DNA of 64,000 bases from an uncultured Clostridia bacterium. Lineage in GTDB: Bacteria > Bacillota > Clostridia > Oscillospirales > Oscillospiraceae. Position 1 is the stretch's first letter. Each line of letters starts with the position of its first letter. The stretch covers positions 19,351-83,350 of the forward strand of contig CAMCNO010000006.1 in NCBI GenBank assembly GCA_945876285.1, read 5' to 3'. A model generated the notes under the pieces. The model saw nothing but the letters and a program-made list of their open reading frames with translations, made no database searches and had not been told where the DNA came from. Below, in pieces: positions 53,450 to 61,163 of this stretch. Position numbers and translations under genes: made by a program.

Positions 53450-54646
53450 TTACATGACGTTGGATTCCAGAATTTGCTCTGCGATGGGCAGAAATTTGTC
53501 CAGCAGCTCCGGGTCAAACTGGCGGCCCCGCCCAGCCTGAAGTTCCTGCAAAATATAGCCCGGCGCCATTTTGCTCCGGTATACACGGGAGGAGTTCATG
53601 GCGTCGAATGCGTCCGCAATACCGATGATCCGCGCCTCCAGCGGGATCTGGGCACCTTTGAGGCCGTAAGGATAGCCAGTGCCGTCATACCGCTCATGGT
53701 GACTGATGGCGCCGATGGAGGCGTTGGGCAGCAGCGTGAGATCCTTCAAAATCTCTCCGCCAATGACCGCGTGCTGCTTGATGGCCTCGTATTCCGCGTC
53801 GGTCAGAGACGCGTGCTTTTTCAAAATAGAATCGCTGACGCCAATTTTTCCGATATCGTGGAGCAGGGCGATGTTGTAGAGCTGCTCCATTCTGCGGGCG
53901 TCCCACCCCAGGCTTTTCGCCAGCATGACGGAGTATTCCGCCACCCGGGAGGAATGGCGCTTGGTGTAAGCGTCTCTGGCGTCCACGGCGTTGCTGATGG
54001 AGAGGATAGTCTGGGTCGTCATTGCCATCAGCTTGTCGTGTTCCGCGTTGACAGCCTTTTCCAGCGTTTGTTCGTTCTGACGCTTGTCCAGTGACTGCTT
54101 GTGCATGAAATAGTAGAAAATGAAGAACACGGTGGAGATCACAGCGTACATGATCGGAAAGAACGCCCGTATCTCGGAGGAATACGTGGCGGAGAGCCTG
54201 CCGGACAAAGGTGTGTAAAAGAGAAGAAAGAGATAGGGGATCAGCAGAGCGCCGGTGATGGAGCCGTATTTGATGCCACAAAGACTTGAGGTAAGGACAG
54301 GAATCATCAGAATGGACATCAGCAGGATATAGCTGCAGCCCCAGAGGGCGGCACATACGGCAATTGCCAGCATACTCAGACAGAACAGCAGGGATATGGC
54401 ACCCTGTCTGTATAACCGCCTGACCAGAAAAGCGCCTGAGGTACAGAGCACAGTGAGAGCCAGGAACAGCATACCGTCCGCATCATGGACTCGCCAGAAG
54501 CTGAAAATGCTGACTGGGAAAAAGAAAAGGGCCAATAACAGACAGCAGACAGACTTCGCCCGGAGTGATTCCGTATCATGTTTGTTTTTCGGTGGTTTAG
54601 CATTGATCGTCCGTAAAATGGTCATGATCTGAAATCTGATTCCCAT
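53450..54646 (-). CDS. Membrane HD-GYP c-di-GMP phosphodiesterase leading the Pel operon
   Basis: The ATG at 54646 follows GGGAG by eight bases; the open frame further upstream is the riboswitch region. The 398-residue protein has about six membrane helices (residues 35-190) and a complete HD-GYP domain (about 215-390) with RHSSRVAEYS, LLHDIGKIGVSDSIL, HHERYDGTGYP and ADAFDAMNSSRVYR. It should hydrolyse c-di-GMP to GMP or pGpG. The stop is only 12 bases before the PelD-like start, so it is the first gene of the operon, transcribed through a c-di-GMP riboswitch. This gives a likely negative feedback loop. Confidence 0.9.
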   Translation of the reverse strand: MGIRFQIMTILRTINAKPPKNKHDTESLRAKSVCCLLLALFFFPVSIFSFWRVHDADGMLFLALTVLCTSGAFLVRRLYRQGAISLLFCLSMLAIAVCAALWGCSYILLMSILMIPVLTSSLCGIKYGSITGALLIPYLFLLFYTPLSGRLSATYSSEIRAFFPIMYAVISTVFFIFYYFMHKQSLDKRQNEQTLEKAVNAEHDKLMAMTTQTILSISNAVDARDAYTKRHSSRVAEYSVMLAKSLGWDARRMEQLYNIALLHDIGKIGVSDSILKKHASLTDAEYEAIKQHAVIGGEILKDLTLLPNASIGAISHHERYDGTGYPYGLKGAQIPLEARIIGIADAFDAMNSSRVYRSKMAPGYILQELQAGRGRQFDPELLDKFLPIAEQILESNVM

Positions 54647-54668
54647 TTGATCGTCTCCCGATTTCCAT

Positions 54669-54778
54669 AAAAAAGCCGCCTTTGTCCGATTCATCAGAAA
54701 CAGGCAAATGCGGCAACTGGCTGGCTGTAAAGCCCCTGTAGTTTTGCGTCCCCACCTCGCGATGGGTTTGCTTTTCTC
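54669..54778 (-). promoter_or_regulatory. c-di-GMP-I (GEMM) riboswitch with intrinsic terminator
   Basis: On the minus strand the leader has the class I c-di-GMP aptamer core: GCAAACC, a stem capped by GCGA (CCCATC-GCGA-GGTGGG), GGACGCAAA, a CAGGGGCT...AGCC stem, and the closing CAGTTGCCG. The aptamer spans about 54710-54778. An intrinsic terminator follows (54669-54714), with its T-run at 54669-54674, about 22 bases before the HD-GYP start. The 5' arm of the terminator overlaps the 3' end of the aptamer, so ligand binding should block termination, an ON switch. The class is known; the ON direction is inferred. Confidence 0.85.
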
Positions 54779-54792
54779 TATAATTATGTCAA

Positions 54793-54821
54793 AGCATATC
54801 ACAACATAGACGATTTTTCAA
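54793..54821 (-). promoter_or_regulatory. Promoter of the riboswitch-Pel operon
   Basis: TTGAAA (54816-54821), a 17-base spacer and TATGCT (54793-54798) on the minus strand, placing the transcription start just before the aptamer. Confidence 0.6.
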
Positions 54822-54895
54822 CAGAAAAAATTTTCAATAAAATGGCCGCCGGTCACTACCGGCAGGTCCCGGATATTGCCGGAATATTCGCTCAT
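54818..54895 (-). CDS. Possible 25-residue peptide upstream of the Pel promoter
   Basis: AAGGAGGGG lies five bases before an ATG at 54895 that opens a 25-codon frame (start MSEYSGNIRDLPVV) ending in TGA at 54818-54820, inside the -35 of the Pel promoter. The strong ribosome binding site is the only support. It may be the remnant of a longer gene. The rest of the gap up to 55087 shows nothing I can name. Confidence 0.3.
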   Translation of the reverse strand: MSEYSGNIRDLPVVTGGHFIENFFC

Positions 54896-55087
54896 GGGAA
54901 GCCCCTCCTTGAACAGATTACCAACAGTATACAAGCATCTGCCGGGAAATGCAAGGCCGTCCGTCAGCGTTTCCCGCCGCCGGACAGACTTGGGAAAGCA
55001 AGGGAGAACACGATGCTCTTACAGTTCCGCCTGTAAGAAATCTCCCGCGGCGAAAGGACGTGAAAGCTCTGTTTCCGGAAGCGCCGC

Positions 55088-55116
55088 TTGACAGCGGCAG
55101 CGGCAAATCATATAGT
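55088..55116 (+). promoter_or_regulatory. Promoter of the 55.2-57.9 kb operon
   Basis: A perfect TTGACA (55088-55093), a 17-base spacer and TATAGT (55111-55116) lie 53 bases before the first ATG. Confidence 0.75.
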
Positions 55117-55169
55117 AAAATTGCTGGAAGCAAACAACAAAAGTTTGATATTTCTGAAAGGAAAAGTTG

Positions 55170-55502
55170 ATGACTGATTTCCTCTATTGCAAGCTGGAAA
55201 TATTTATCCCGGAGACCCATCTGGAGCCGCTGCGGCAGGCGCTGCTGGCGGTGGACGCGGGGCACATCGGGAATTACGACGGTTGCCTGTCGTACAGCCC
55301 GGTGACTGGCTGCTGGAGGCCTTTGGAGGGGACGAACCCTTATATCGGCAAAGAGGGGGAATTCTGTTCTGAGCCGGAGCTGAAGGTGGAGGTCACCTGC
55401 CGGACGGAGCGGGTGGAGGAGACGCTGAAGGCCGTCAAGGCCGTCCACCCCTACGAGGAGCCGGTCATCAACGTCATTCTCCTGTACCGCACGGGGCTGT
55501 GA
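55170..55502 (+). CDS. NIF3/CutA-like small domain protein
   Basis: The ATG at 55170 has AAAGGA in front. The 110-residue protein resembles the small insertion domain of NIF3/YqfO proteins, a CutA-like ferredoxin fold: YCKLEIFIPETHLEPLRQAL, GHIGNYDGCLSY, WRPLEGTNPYIG and VKAVHPYEEPVINVILL. Free-standing members bind metals or act as oligomeric sensors, but no function is assigned. It is the first gene of a five-gene operon, 16 bases before the phosphodiesterase. Confidence 0.75.
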   Translation: MTDFLYCKLEIFIPETHLEPLRQALLAVDAGHIGNYDGCLSYSPVTGCWRPLEGTNPYIGKEGEFCSEPELKVEVTCRTERVEETLKAVKAVHPYEEPVINVILLYRTGL

Positions 55503-55518
55503 TCCAAGGAGAGCGCAC

Positions 55519-55980
55519 ATGAAACACATTCTGATTTTATCCGATACCCACGGCCTGCTCCGGGAGGAGGTCAAAGCCCTGCTGGCCCAGGCGGACGCGG
55601 TCATCCACGCCGGGGACATCAACACGCCGGCTATCGTGGATACCCTGCGGGCGGTGGGGGAGAGCTACATCGTCCGGGGCAACAACGACAAGGACTGGGC
55701 GGCGGACCTGCCCCTCAGCCTGACCTTTACTGTGGAAGGCGTCCGGTTCTTCCTCGTCCATAACAAAAAGGATGTACCCAAGGACCTCGCCGGCGTGGAC
55801 GTGGTGGTGTTCGGCCATTCCCACAAATATGAGGAACGGGAGGAAAACGGCGTCCTGTGGCTGAATCCCGGGAGCTGCGGACGGCGGCGGTTCCACCAGG
55901 AGATCACCCTCTGCCGCATGGAGGCGGAGGACGGGAAGTTCCGGGTGGAAAAGTGCCTGATCCCCCATGAGGGAGCGTGA
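55519..55980 (+). CDS. YfcE/MJ0936-family metallophosphoesterase
   Basis: The 153-residue protein has all calcineurin-like metal motifs: ILSDTHG, VIHAGDIN, VRGNNDKD, FLVHNKKD (a His) and VFGHSHK. Members of this size hydrolyse phosphodiesters with Mn or Ni, and the natural substrate is usually unknown. The sequence ILILSDTHGLLREEV is typical. It lies between the NIF3-like gene and yaaA, with its stop four bases before the yaaA start. Confidence 0.9.
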   Translation: MKHILILSDTHGLLREEVKALLAQADAVIHAGDINTPAIVDTLRAVGESYIVRGNNDKDWAADLPLSLTFTVEGVRFFLVHNKKDVPKDLAGVDVVVFGHSHKYEEREENGVLWLNPGSCGRRRFHQEITLCRMEAEDGKFRVEKCLIPHEGA

Positions 55981-55984
55981 CGAT

Positions 55985-56731
55985 ATGCGAATCATCATTT
56001 CGCCTGCCAAGAAAATGCGGGTTGACACCGACAGCCTGCCCATCCAGGCCCTGCCGGACTTTCTGCCGGAAACGGAGCGGCTGCTGGCCGTTCTGCGGAC
56101 TATGCCGCCCAAAGCGCTGCAAGCCCTCTGGAAGTGCAACGATTCCATCGCGGCCCTGAACGTGGAGCGGTTATCAAGCATGGACCTGCGCCGCGGGCTG
56201 ACCCCGGCTGTGATGTCCTATGAGGGCATCCAGTATCAGTACATGGCCCCCGGCGTGTTTGAAACGGAACAGTATGACTTCATCCAGGAGCACCTGCGCA
56301 TTATTTCGGGCTTTTACGGCCTGCTGCGGCCCTTTGACGGCGTAACACCATATCGGCTGGAGATGCAGGCAAAGCTGGCGGTGGACGGCAGTCAGGATTT
56401 GTATGCCTTTTGGGGCGATAAGCTGGCCCGGCGGCTGGCGGAGGAAACCAATTTTGTGTTGGACCTGGCCTCGAAGGAGTACAGCCGGGCGGTGGAACCC
56501 TACCTGCCGAAAAAAATCCGCCTGGTCCGCTGCACCTTCGGGGAGCGGCAGGGGAGCAAAATTGTGGAAAAGGGGACCATGTGCAAAATGGCCCGGGGCC
56601 AAATGGTTCGCTGGCTGGCGGAAAACAACGTCACGGCTCCGGCGGACATCCGGGAATTTCAAGACTTGGGGTATCATTACGACCCGGCGGAATCCGGGGA
56701 AAATCACTGCGTTTTTGTAAAGGGGGAGTAG
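55985..56731 (+). CDS. yaaA: YaaA-family peroxide stress protein
   Basis: The ATG at 55985 follows AGGGAG. The 248-residue protein has YaaA (DUF328) hallmarks: MRIIISPAKKMR at the start, TPAVMSYEGIQYQYM, HLRIISGFYGLLRPFDG, PYRLEM and VFVKGE at the end. In E. coli YaaA limits free iron and DNA damage during peroxide stress, and the fold binds DNA. It fits an operon with metal-related neighbours, but the anaerobe-specific role is unknown. Confidence 0.92.
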   Translation: MRIIISPAKKMRVDTDSLPIQALPDFLPETERLLAVLRTMPPKALQALWKCNDSIAALNVERLSSMDLRRGLTPAVMSYEGIQYQYMAPGVFETEQYDFIQEHLRIISGFYGLLRPFDGVTPYRLEMQAKLAVDGSQDLYAFWGDKLARRLAEETNFVLDLASKEYSRAVEPYLPKKIRLVRCTFGERQGSKIVEKGTMCKMARGQMVRWLAENNVTAPADIREFQDLGYHYDPAESGENHCVFVKGE

Positions 56732-56735
56732 AAGC

Positions 56736-56963
56736 ATGGCGGATTTTCTGGAATTTGACGGCGGCTTTGCGCCGGATATCGAGACCATGGACCGGGAGGA
56801 GCTGGAGGCTTGCTTAAAAGAGGTGCAGGAGCGCATTGCCGACCTGGACGAGCGGGAGCCTGCGGACATGAACAGCGAGGAGTACGAAGCCTGGGGCGAC
56901 CTCCATGAGGAGCTGGAAGACCTGGCCGACGAGATCACGGACCGGCTGGAGGAGATGGCGTAA
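56736..56963 (+). CDS. Small acidic helical protein of unknown function
   Basis: The 75-residue protein is almost wholly charged helix (residues 18-70, rich in Glu, Asp and Leu; for example EELEACLKEVQERIADLDE and LHEELEDLADEITDRLEEM), probably a coiled coil. GGGGGAG lies seven bases before the ATG, and it begins four bases after the yaaA stop. I do not recognise a family. Confidence 0.7.
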   Translation: MADFLEFDGGFAPDIETMDREELEACLKEVQERIADLDEREPADMNSEEYEAWGDLHEELEDLADEITDRLEEMA

Positions 56964-56998
56964 GCGGCCTCAAGGATAAAGAGAGGAGCGGGAGCAGT

Positions 56999-57880
56999 AT
57001 GGAAATCGTATTGAAACGCGGCGGATTGACAGCCCGGGTGGACACTCTGGGCGGCGAGCTGGTCTCCCTGCGGGACGCGGAGGGGACGGAGTACATCTGG
57101 GGAGGCGACCCGGCCTATTGGAGCGGCCGGAACCCCATTTTGTTCCCCATTGTAGGTGGTTTGAAGGACGGCGCTGTGCGCATCGGCGGTCAGTCCTATC
57201 AAATGGACCGCCACGGCTTCGCCCGGCGGATGGAATTTACTGTGGCGGAGCAGGGAGACGATTATGCGGAGCTGGAACTGAGAGAGACGGCGGAGACGCT
57301 GACCCGGTATCCCTTCCCGTTTTCCCTGCGGGTGCGGCATCAACTGACCGGGGACGGCTTTTTTACCCAGTTCCAGGTGACGAACCCGGGAGAGGCCCCC
57401 ATGCCCTTCTGCATTGGCGGCCATACGGCCTTCCGCTGCCCGCTGTCCGAGGGGGAGAAGTTTGAGGACTACCGCCTGGTGTTCGACCGGGCGGAGGATA
57501 CCCGTTCCATTCTGCCGGGGCCCGACGGCTGCCTGTGCCATGACAAGCCCGGCCCGGCCCTGTCCGGCACGGACATCCGGCTGGACCATCAGATCTTCGA
57601 CCGGGTGGATACCCTGATCTATGACGGCTTGCGATCTAAAACGGTGTCCCTGCGCCATGACGCAACAGGCCGTGGCGTCCGGGTGGACTTTTCGGAGTTC
57701 CCCATGGTGGCTTTCTGGACCATGCCGGGGGTGCAGGCGCCCTATATCTGCATCGAGCCCTGGCAGGGCTGCGCCGCCGTGGACAACGAGAGCGGCGACT
57801 TCACCGACAAGCCCCACTGCGTCATCCTTGGACCGGGAGAGAGCAAAAGCCTGCGTTACACCGTCTCACTTCTGAGCTGA
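56999..57880 (+). CDS. Aldose 1-epimerase-family protein (LacX-like)
   Basis: The 293-residue protein is a galactose-mutarotase-like beta-sandwich: LGGELVSLRDAEGTEYIWGGD, GRNPILFPIVGGLKDG, DRHGFARRMEFTV (the HGF His), GGHTAFRCPL and CIEPWQGCA (Glu). This layout is that of LacX/YphB-type epimerases that interconvert sugar anomers. GGAGCGGGAG precedes the ATG. It is the last gene of the operon and is followed by a clear terminator. Confidence 0.9.
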   Translation: MEIVLKRGGLTARVDTLGGELVSLRDAEGTEYIWGGDPAYWSGRNPILFPIVGGLKDGAVRIGGQSYQMDRHGFARRMEFTVAEQGDDYAELELRETAETLTRYPFPFSLRVRHQLTGDGFFTQFQVTNPGEAPMPFCIGGHTAFRCPLSEGEKFEDYRLVFDRAEDTRSILPGPDGCLCHDKPGPALSGTDIRLDHQIFDRVDTLIYDGLRSKTVSLRHDATGRGVRVDFSEFPMVAFWTMPGVQAPYICIEPWQGCAAVDNESGDFTDKPHCVILGPGESKSLRYTVSLLS

Positions 57881-57884
57881 TATC

Positions 57885-57919
57885 AGCCGTCTCCGCTGCT
57901 GCGGAGGCGGCTTTTTTTC
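57885..57919 (+). terminator. Terminator of the 55-58 kb operon
   Basis: Stem AGCCGTCTCCGC/GCGGAGGCGGCT with loop TGCT and a seven-T run. Confidence 0.9.
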
Positions 57920-57929
57920 TGGGATTTTC

Positions 57930-57958
57930 TTGCAACGGCGGCAGCAGGCTGTTATACT
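57930..57958 (+). promoter_or_regulatory. Orphan promoter just before the IS605-type element
   Basis: TTGCAA (57930-57935), a 17-base spacer and TATACT (57953-57958) point into the left end of the element some 20 bases on. It was probably the promoter of the gene whose truncated remainder lies beyond the element. Confidence 0.6.
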
Positions 57959-58021
57959 TTTTCTATCCACACGGCAGAGTACTCCGTCTGAATTTTTAAT
58001 TCAGGCGGAGGTGAATGCCCG

Positions 58022-58441
58022 TCACTCTTTCGCCCCCTGGTTTTGAATGTACTTTTTAACAGCTTCCGCTGACCGGTCGCTCACCGTGGCGATGAAATAG
58101 GAAAGGCTCCAAAAGTAGGGCTTCCAATAAAACCTGCTTACTTCCTCTGGGAAGTTCGAGCGAACCATCCTGGAGGAAGCTGCCTTAAAAGCATTAACGA
58201 AGTTCGCCAGATTAATCTGCGGCGGCGCTTCAAAGAGAATGTGGATATGGTCTGGCTGTGTGTTCATTTCTGTGAGCACACAGCCCATTCTTTTGAAGTA
58301 ATCTTTCGTGTATGCCATCAAATAGTCTCTGAGTTCCTCTGTGATAACAGGCTTTCTGTATTTGGTAACCAACACGAGATGGTACTGAAGAAGAAAACAG
58401 CTATGCCTGTTCTTGTAGTATCCGTCCTGAGTGTGTTTCAT
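58022..58441 (-). CDS. tnpA: IS200/IS605 Y1 HUH transposase TnpA
   Basis: The 139-residue protein is a full-length TnpA: YHLVLVTKYRKPV near the start, the HUH pair H65-I-H67 in PDHIHILFE and the nucleophile Tyr131 in AVKKYIQNQ. TnpA cuts and rejoins single-stranded DNA at the subterminal hairpins in a peel-and-paste reaction. It appears active and is the only TnpA in the window, so it could in principle serve the TnpB-only and IscB elements if it recognised their different hairpins. Confidence 0.94.
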   Translation of the reverse strand: MKHTQDGYYKNRHSCFLLQYHLVLVTKYRKPVITEELRDYLMAYTKDYFKRMGCVLTEMNTQPDHIHILFEAPPQINLANFVNAFKAASSRMVRSNFPEEVSRFYWKPYFWSLSYFIATVSDRSAEAVKKYIQNQGAKE

Positions 58442-58536
58442 AGTGCCCGTTCTCCTTTACAACAGATTCTAATCATGGTATAATTATACCATGAAATAGA
58501 ACATATTTCAAATACAAAAGAAAGGAGGACAACTGA

Positions 58537-60000
58537 ATGTATCATACTCTTCAAATTCAAGTCAAACAGAGTGATCCTTTATATGCATATCTGGAGCGGA
58601 CATCACATCTGGCTAACAACCTTTATAATGCGGGACTGTTTCGCTGCCGTCAGTTGATTACGGCGTCAAAGAAAGAACAGAAAGACCTGACCGAGAACGA
58701 GAAAGAAGTCATTAAGGAATTTTCTTCGGCTTTCCCTGACAAGGAGAAATACTCTTTTGGGTATGCTTCTCTGGACAGAGTCATGCGGGCAAATCAAAAT
58801 CCCGACTTCTTTGCAGAAGGCTTGTCGAAACAAACTGCGCAGCATGTATTGAAGCAGGTTGCAAGAGACGTCAAGGGCTTCTTTGCATCGTTGAATGCTT
58901 ATAAGCAAAACCCTTCTGCATTCATGGGAAAACCAAACATTCCTGGCTATCGCAAAAAAGGCGGTCTTTCCACCATCACCTTTACCAACCAGGACTGTGT
59001 TGTATATTCCAATGACGATACTGCCTACATGAAGTTCCCCGGCACAAAAGAGCGGCTGAACATGGGAAAGTGTCCTGTTGATGGGCGCCTTAAAGAAGTC
59101 AAAGCAAAGCCTTATCACAACATCTTTATCGTGTATCTCACGTTCGATGACGGGAAGCCGGAACCTGTGATGAAGGAAACCCCTGCGCGCATCTGTGCGA
59201 TTGATTTTGGCGTAGAGAACCTCGCAGCTATTACGAACAATGTCGGCTTACCTTGCCTCTTGTTCAAGGGCGGAGTTCTGAAATCCCAAAATCAATGGTA
59301 CAACAAGCGAATGGCTGAGATGAGGAGTAAACAGACCACTGGCACCACAGATAAGTTCCAGCCGACACTGGAATCACAGGTTGTTTGTGTAAAGAGAGAA
59401 AATCAGGTCATAGACTTTTCCAGGAAGCTCTGTAAGCGCATCGTTGATTGGTGCATGGAGAATCACATCGACACCATTGTTGCTGGTAATAACCCCGATT
59501 GGAAGCAGAATCCCCATATGGGAAAGAAAAGCAATCAGGAGTTTGTTCAGCTTCCCTTTGCCCGAATCATCCAGATGCTGGAACTCAAAGCCTCTCAAAA
59601 CGGCATCCGTGTGATAAAGCAGGAAGAGTCATACACTTCAAAAGCATCATATCTGGATAATGACCCTATTCCTGTTTATGGGAAGAATGACAGTGATGCC
59701 GTATTCTCAGGAAAGCGGAGACCATATGTGTACAAGGGCATGAAAAAGAAAAATGGGTTCCGTGGTCTTTACAAAGCAAAAGATGGGTCCGTGATAAATT
59801 CCGACCTGAATGGAAGCGCCAATATCGGGCAGAAGGTATTGCCTGAACTGTTCACCGGTGTTGTGGACTTTTCCGGCGTCACTGTCATCAAACACCCGGA
59901 TTATGACTTCCGGAAAGAAAATCAGAAAAAACAGAAGGCCAATGCCAAACCCAGCAAGTCAAAGGCTCGCCGTCTTGCGGCAAAAGCATTGAAAAAGTAA
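58537..60000 (+). CDS. tnpB: RNA-guided endonuclease TnpB with unusual RuvC-II
   Basis: The 487-residue protein follows AAAGGAGG. RuvC-I has D223 (CAIDFGVENLAAI) and RuvC-III has D423 (NSDLNGSANI). Where canonical TnpB has Glu at RuvC-II this one reads TIVAGNNPDWKQ (314-324). A Glu pair stands later in KQEESYTSKASYLD (E363/E364), where other TnpBs have the first CxxC of the zinc finger; no CxxC is present. Rearranged catalytic sites have been described for some TnpB lineages, and this fits. The tail is Lys-rich. It is about 115 residues longer than the 7.8 kb TnpB. Confidence 0.88.
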   Translation: MYHTLQIQVKQSDPLYAYLERTSHLANNLYNAGLFRCRQLITASKKEQKDLTENEKEVIKEFSSAFPDKEKYSFGYASLDRVMRANQNPDFFAEGLSKQTAQHVLKQVARDVKGFFASLNAYKQNPSAFMGKPNIPGYRKKGGLSTITFTNQDCVVYSNDDTAYMKFPGTKERLNMGKCPVDGRLKEVKAKPYHNIFIVYLTFDDGKPEPVMKETPARICAIDFGVENLAAITNNVGLPCLLFKGGVLKSQNQWYNKRMAEMRSKQTTGTTDKFQPTLESQVVCVKRENQVIDFSRKLCKRIVDWCMENHIDTIVAGNNPDWKQNPHMGKKSNQEFVQLPFARIIQMLELKASQNGIRVIKQEESYTSKASYLDNDPIPVYGKNDSDAVFSGKRRPYVYKGMKKKNGFRGLYKAKDGSVINSDLNGSANIGQKVLPELFTGVVDFSGVTVIKHPDYDFRKENQKKQKANAKPSKSKARRLAAKALKK

Positions 60001-60117
60001 TCCCACTGGGATAGAGCTTCGTGAATAGCTTTGGTGGGGTAACACCCATCAGAAGCCCTTCTCCCTGCGTCCAGAAGCCCCGTCTGAAAAGACGTCGCAG
60101 ACGGATGTCAGGCGGGG
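60001..60117 (+). ncRNA. 3' part of the predicted omega RNA of the IS605-type TnpB
   Basis: The non-coding stretch between the tnpB stop and the right end ends in alternative stems: CCCCGTCTGA/TCAGGCGGGG (60078-60117) and the shorter CCGTCTG/CAGACGG (60080-60104), as in pseudoknotted omega RNAs. The guide would be the first 16-20 bases after 60118, inside the aminotransferase fragment. Confidence 0.55.
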
Positions 60118-60125
60118 TAATTCAC

Positions 60126-60764
60126 ATGCACGGCAACTTCAAGGACAACGAGCTGCCCGCCGAGGGCTTCTGGCAGAAGGTGCGCAAGCTCTGCACCGAC
60201 AACGGAACCGTCCTCATCGTGGACGACGTCCGGGCGGGCTGGCGCATCGACCTCCAGGGCAGCGACCACTACTTCGGCTTCGAAGCGGATCTCATCTGCT
60301 TCTGCAAGGCCCTTGCCAACGGCTATAATGTCTCCGCTCTCTGCGGCAAGGAGTTCCTGAAAAACGCCGTCTCCGGGCTCAGCTACACCGGCAGTTACTG
60401 GATGTCCGCCGTGCCCTTCGCCGCCGGTATCGCCTGCATCGAGAAGATGAAGAAGCTGGATCTGCCCAAGGCGCTGAACGAAAAGGGTAAAAAATTGAGT
60501 GATGGCCTGGTTGCCGCCGGACAGAAGTACGGCTTCGACCTCCGCGTCACCGGAATGCCCAGCCTGTTCTACCTGCGGCTGGCGGATGATCCCAGCCTGA
60601 TGCTCCATCAGGAGTGGATCGCGGAGTGCGTGAAGCGGGGCGTGTTCTTCACCACCCACCACAACCATTTCATCAACTACGCCCTGTCCGACGAGGATAT
60701 TGCCCAGACCGTCGCTGTGGCGGAGGAGGCATTTGATGTGGTGCGCAAGCGCCATCCCCTGTGA
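60126..60764 (+). pseudogene. Class III aminotransferase, 5'-truncated next to the IS605-type element
   Basis: The 212-residue remainder is the second half of a glutamate-1-semialdehyde-aminomutase-like fold-type I enzyme: LCTDNGTVLIVDDVRAGWR (Asp that holds PLP), FGFEADLICFCKALANGYN (PLP Lys), TGSYWMSAVPFAAGIA and GVFFTTHHNHFIN. The N-terminal half of about 200 residues is missing, and no matching sequence lies on the other side of the element, where only a promoter remains. The open frame starts inside the element's right end. The first ATG (60126) is internal to the family alignment. The protein would lack much of the PLP and dimer interface and is probably non-functional. Confidence 0.8.
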
Positions 60765-60782
60765 GAGTTACCATCATGAAAG

Positions 60783-60818
60783 AACTGCCTGCGGGATTTC
60801 CCGCAGGCAGTTTTTCAT
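60783..60818. terminator. Bidirectional terminator
   Basis: Stem AACTGCCTGCGGG (60783-60795) with CCCGCAGGCAGTT (60800-60812) and a T-run, between the aminotransferase remnant and the convergent MazG-like gene. Confidence 0.85.
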
Positions 60819-61150
60819 AGCTCGGTATATTTGGCGGCGTTGCCCCGGGCCTTTTCCACCGGGTACTTGGCCTCGTTCTTGTCGACTTTTTCGTTCATGA
60901 TCTCGTCCAGGTCCAGCCCGCAGATGTCTGCCATCAAAATGCAGTAGCTCAGCACGTCTGCCAGCTCCTCACGGATTTTATCCAGCTTGTCCCGGCACTC
61001 CAGGTCCGTGCCGCTCCACTGGAATACCTCCAGCAGCTCGGCGGCCTCCAGACTCATGGAGATCGCCAGGTCCTTAGGCGTGTGGAACTGCCGCCAGTCC
61101 CGGTTATCCCGGAATTTCAGAACACGCTGTATGGTTTCATCCCGCAGCAT
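60815..61150 (-). CDS. MazG-like nucleotide pyrophosphohydrolase
   Basis: The 111-residue protein is an all-alpha NTP pyrophosphatase of the MazG/DCTPP1 type: SMSLEAAELLEVFQW (first E-x-x-E part) and KIREELADVLSYCILMAD (E-E-x-x-D) give the Mg-binding acidic set, followed by DLDEIMNEKVDKNEAKYP. Such enzymes remove unwanted dNTPs such as dCTP analogues. GGGAGGGG precedes the ATG. It lies 13 bases after the rsmH stop in the same direction. Confidence 0.9.
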   Translation of the reverse strand: MLRDETIQRVLKFRDNRDWRQFHTPKDLAISMSLEAAELLEVFQWSGTDLECRDKLDKIREELADVLSYCILMADICGLDLDEIMNEKVDKNEAKYPVEKARGNAAKYTEL

Positions 61151-61163
61151 GATAACCCCTCCC

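Larger units (their letters stand above)
57980..60118. mobile_element. Complete IS605-type element with divergent tnpA and tnpB
   Basis: The left-end hairpin (57982-58010, CTCCGTCTGAAT/ATTCAGGCGGAG) and right-end hairpin (60078-60087 with 60108-60117, CCCCGTCTGA/TCAGGCGGGG) share CCGTCTGA and TCAGGCGG. Between them lie a Y1 transposase on the minus strand and TnpB on the plus strand. Base composition is lower in GC than the host genes around it. The outer limits are accurate to a few bases only. Confidence 0.88.

Noticed and set aside
53240..53460. A small plus-strand gene opposite the PelD-like N-terminus
   Set aside because: It has no ribosome binding site and an Arg/Pro-rich composition typical of a shadow frame.
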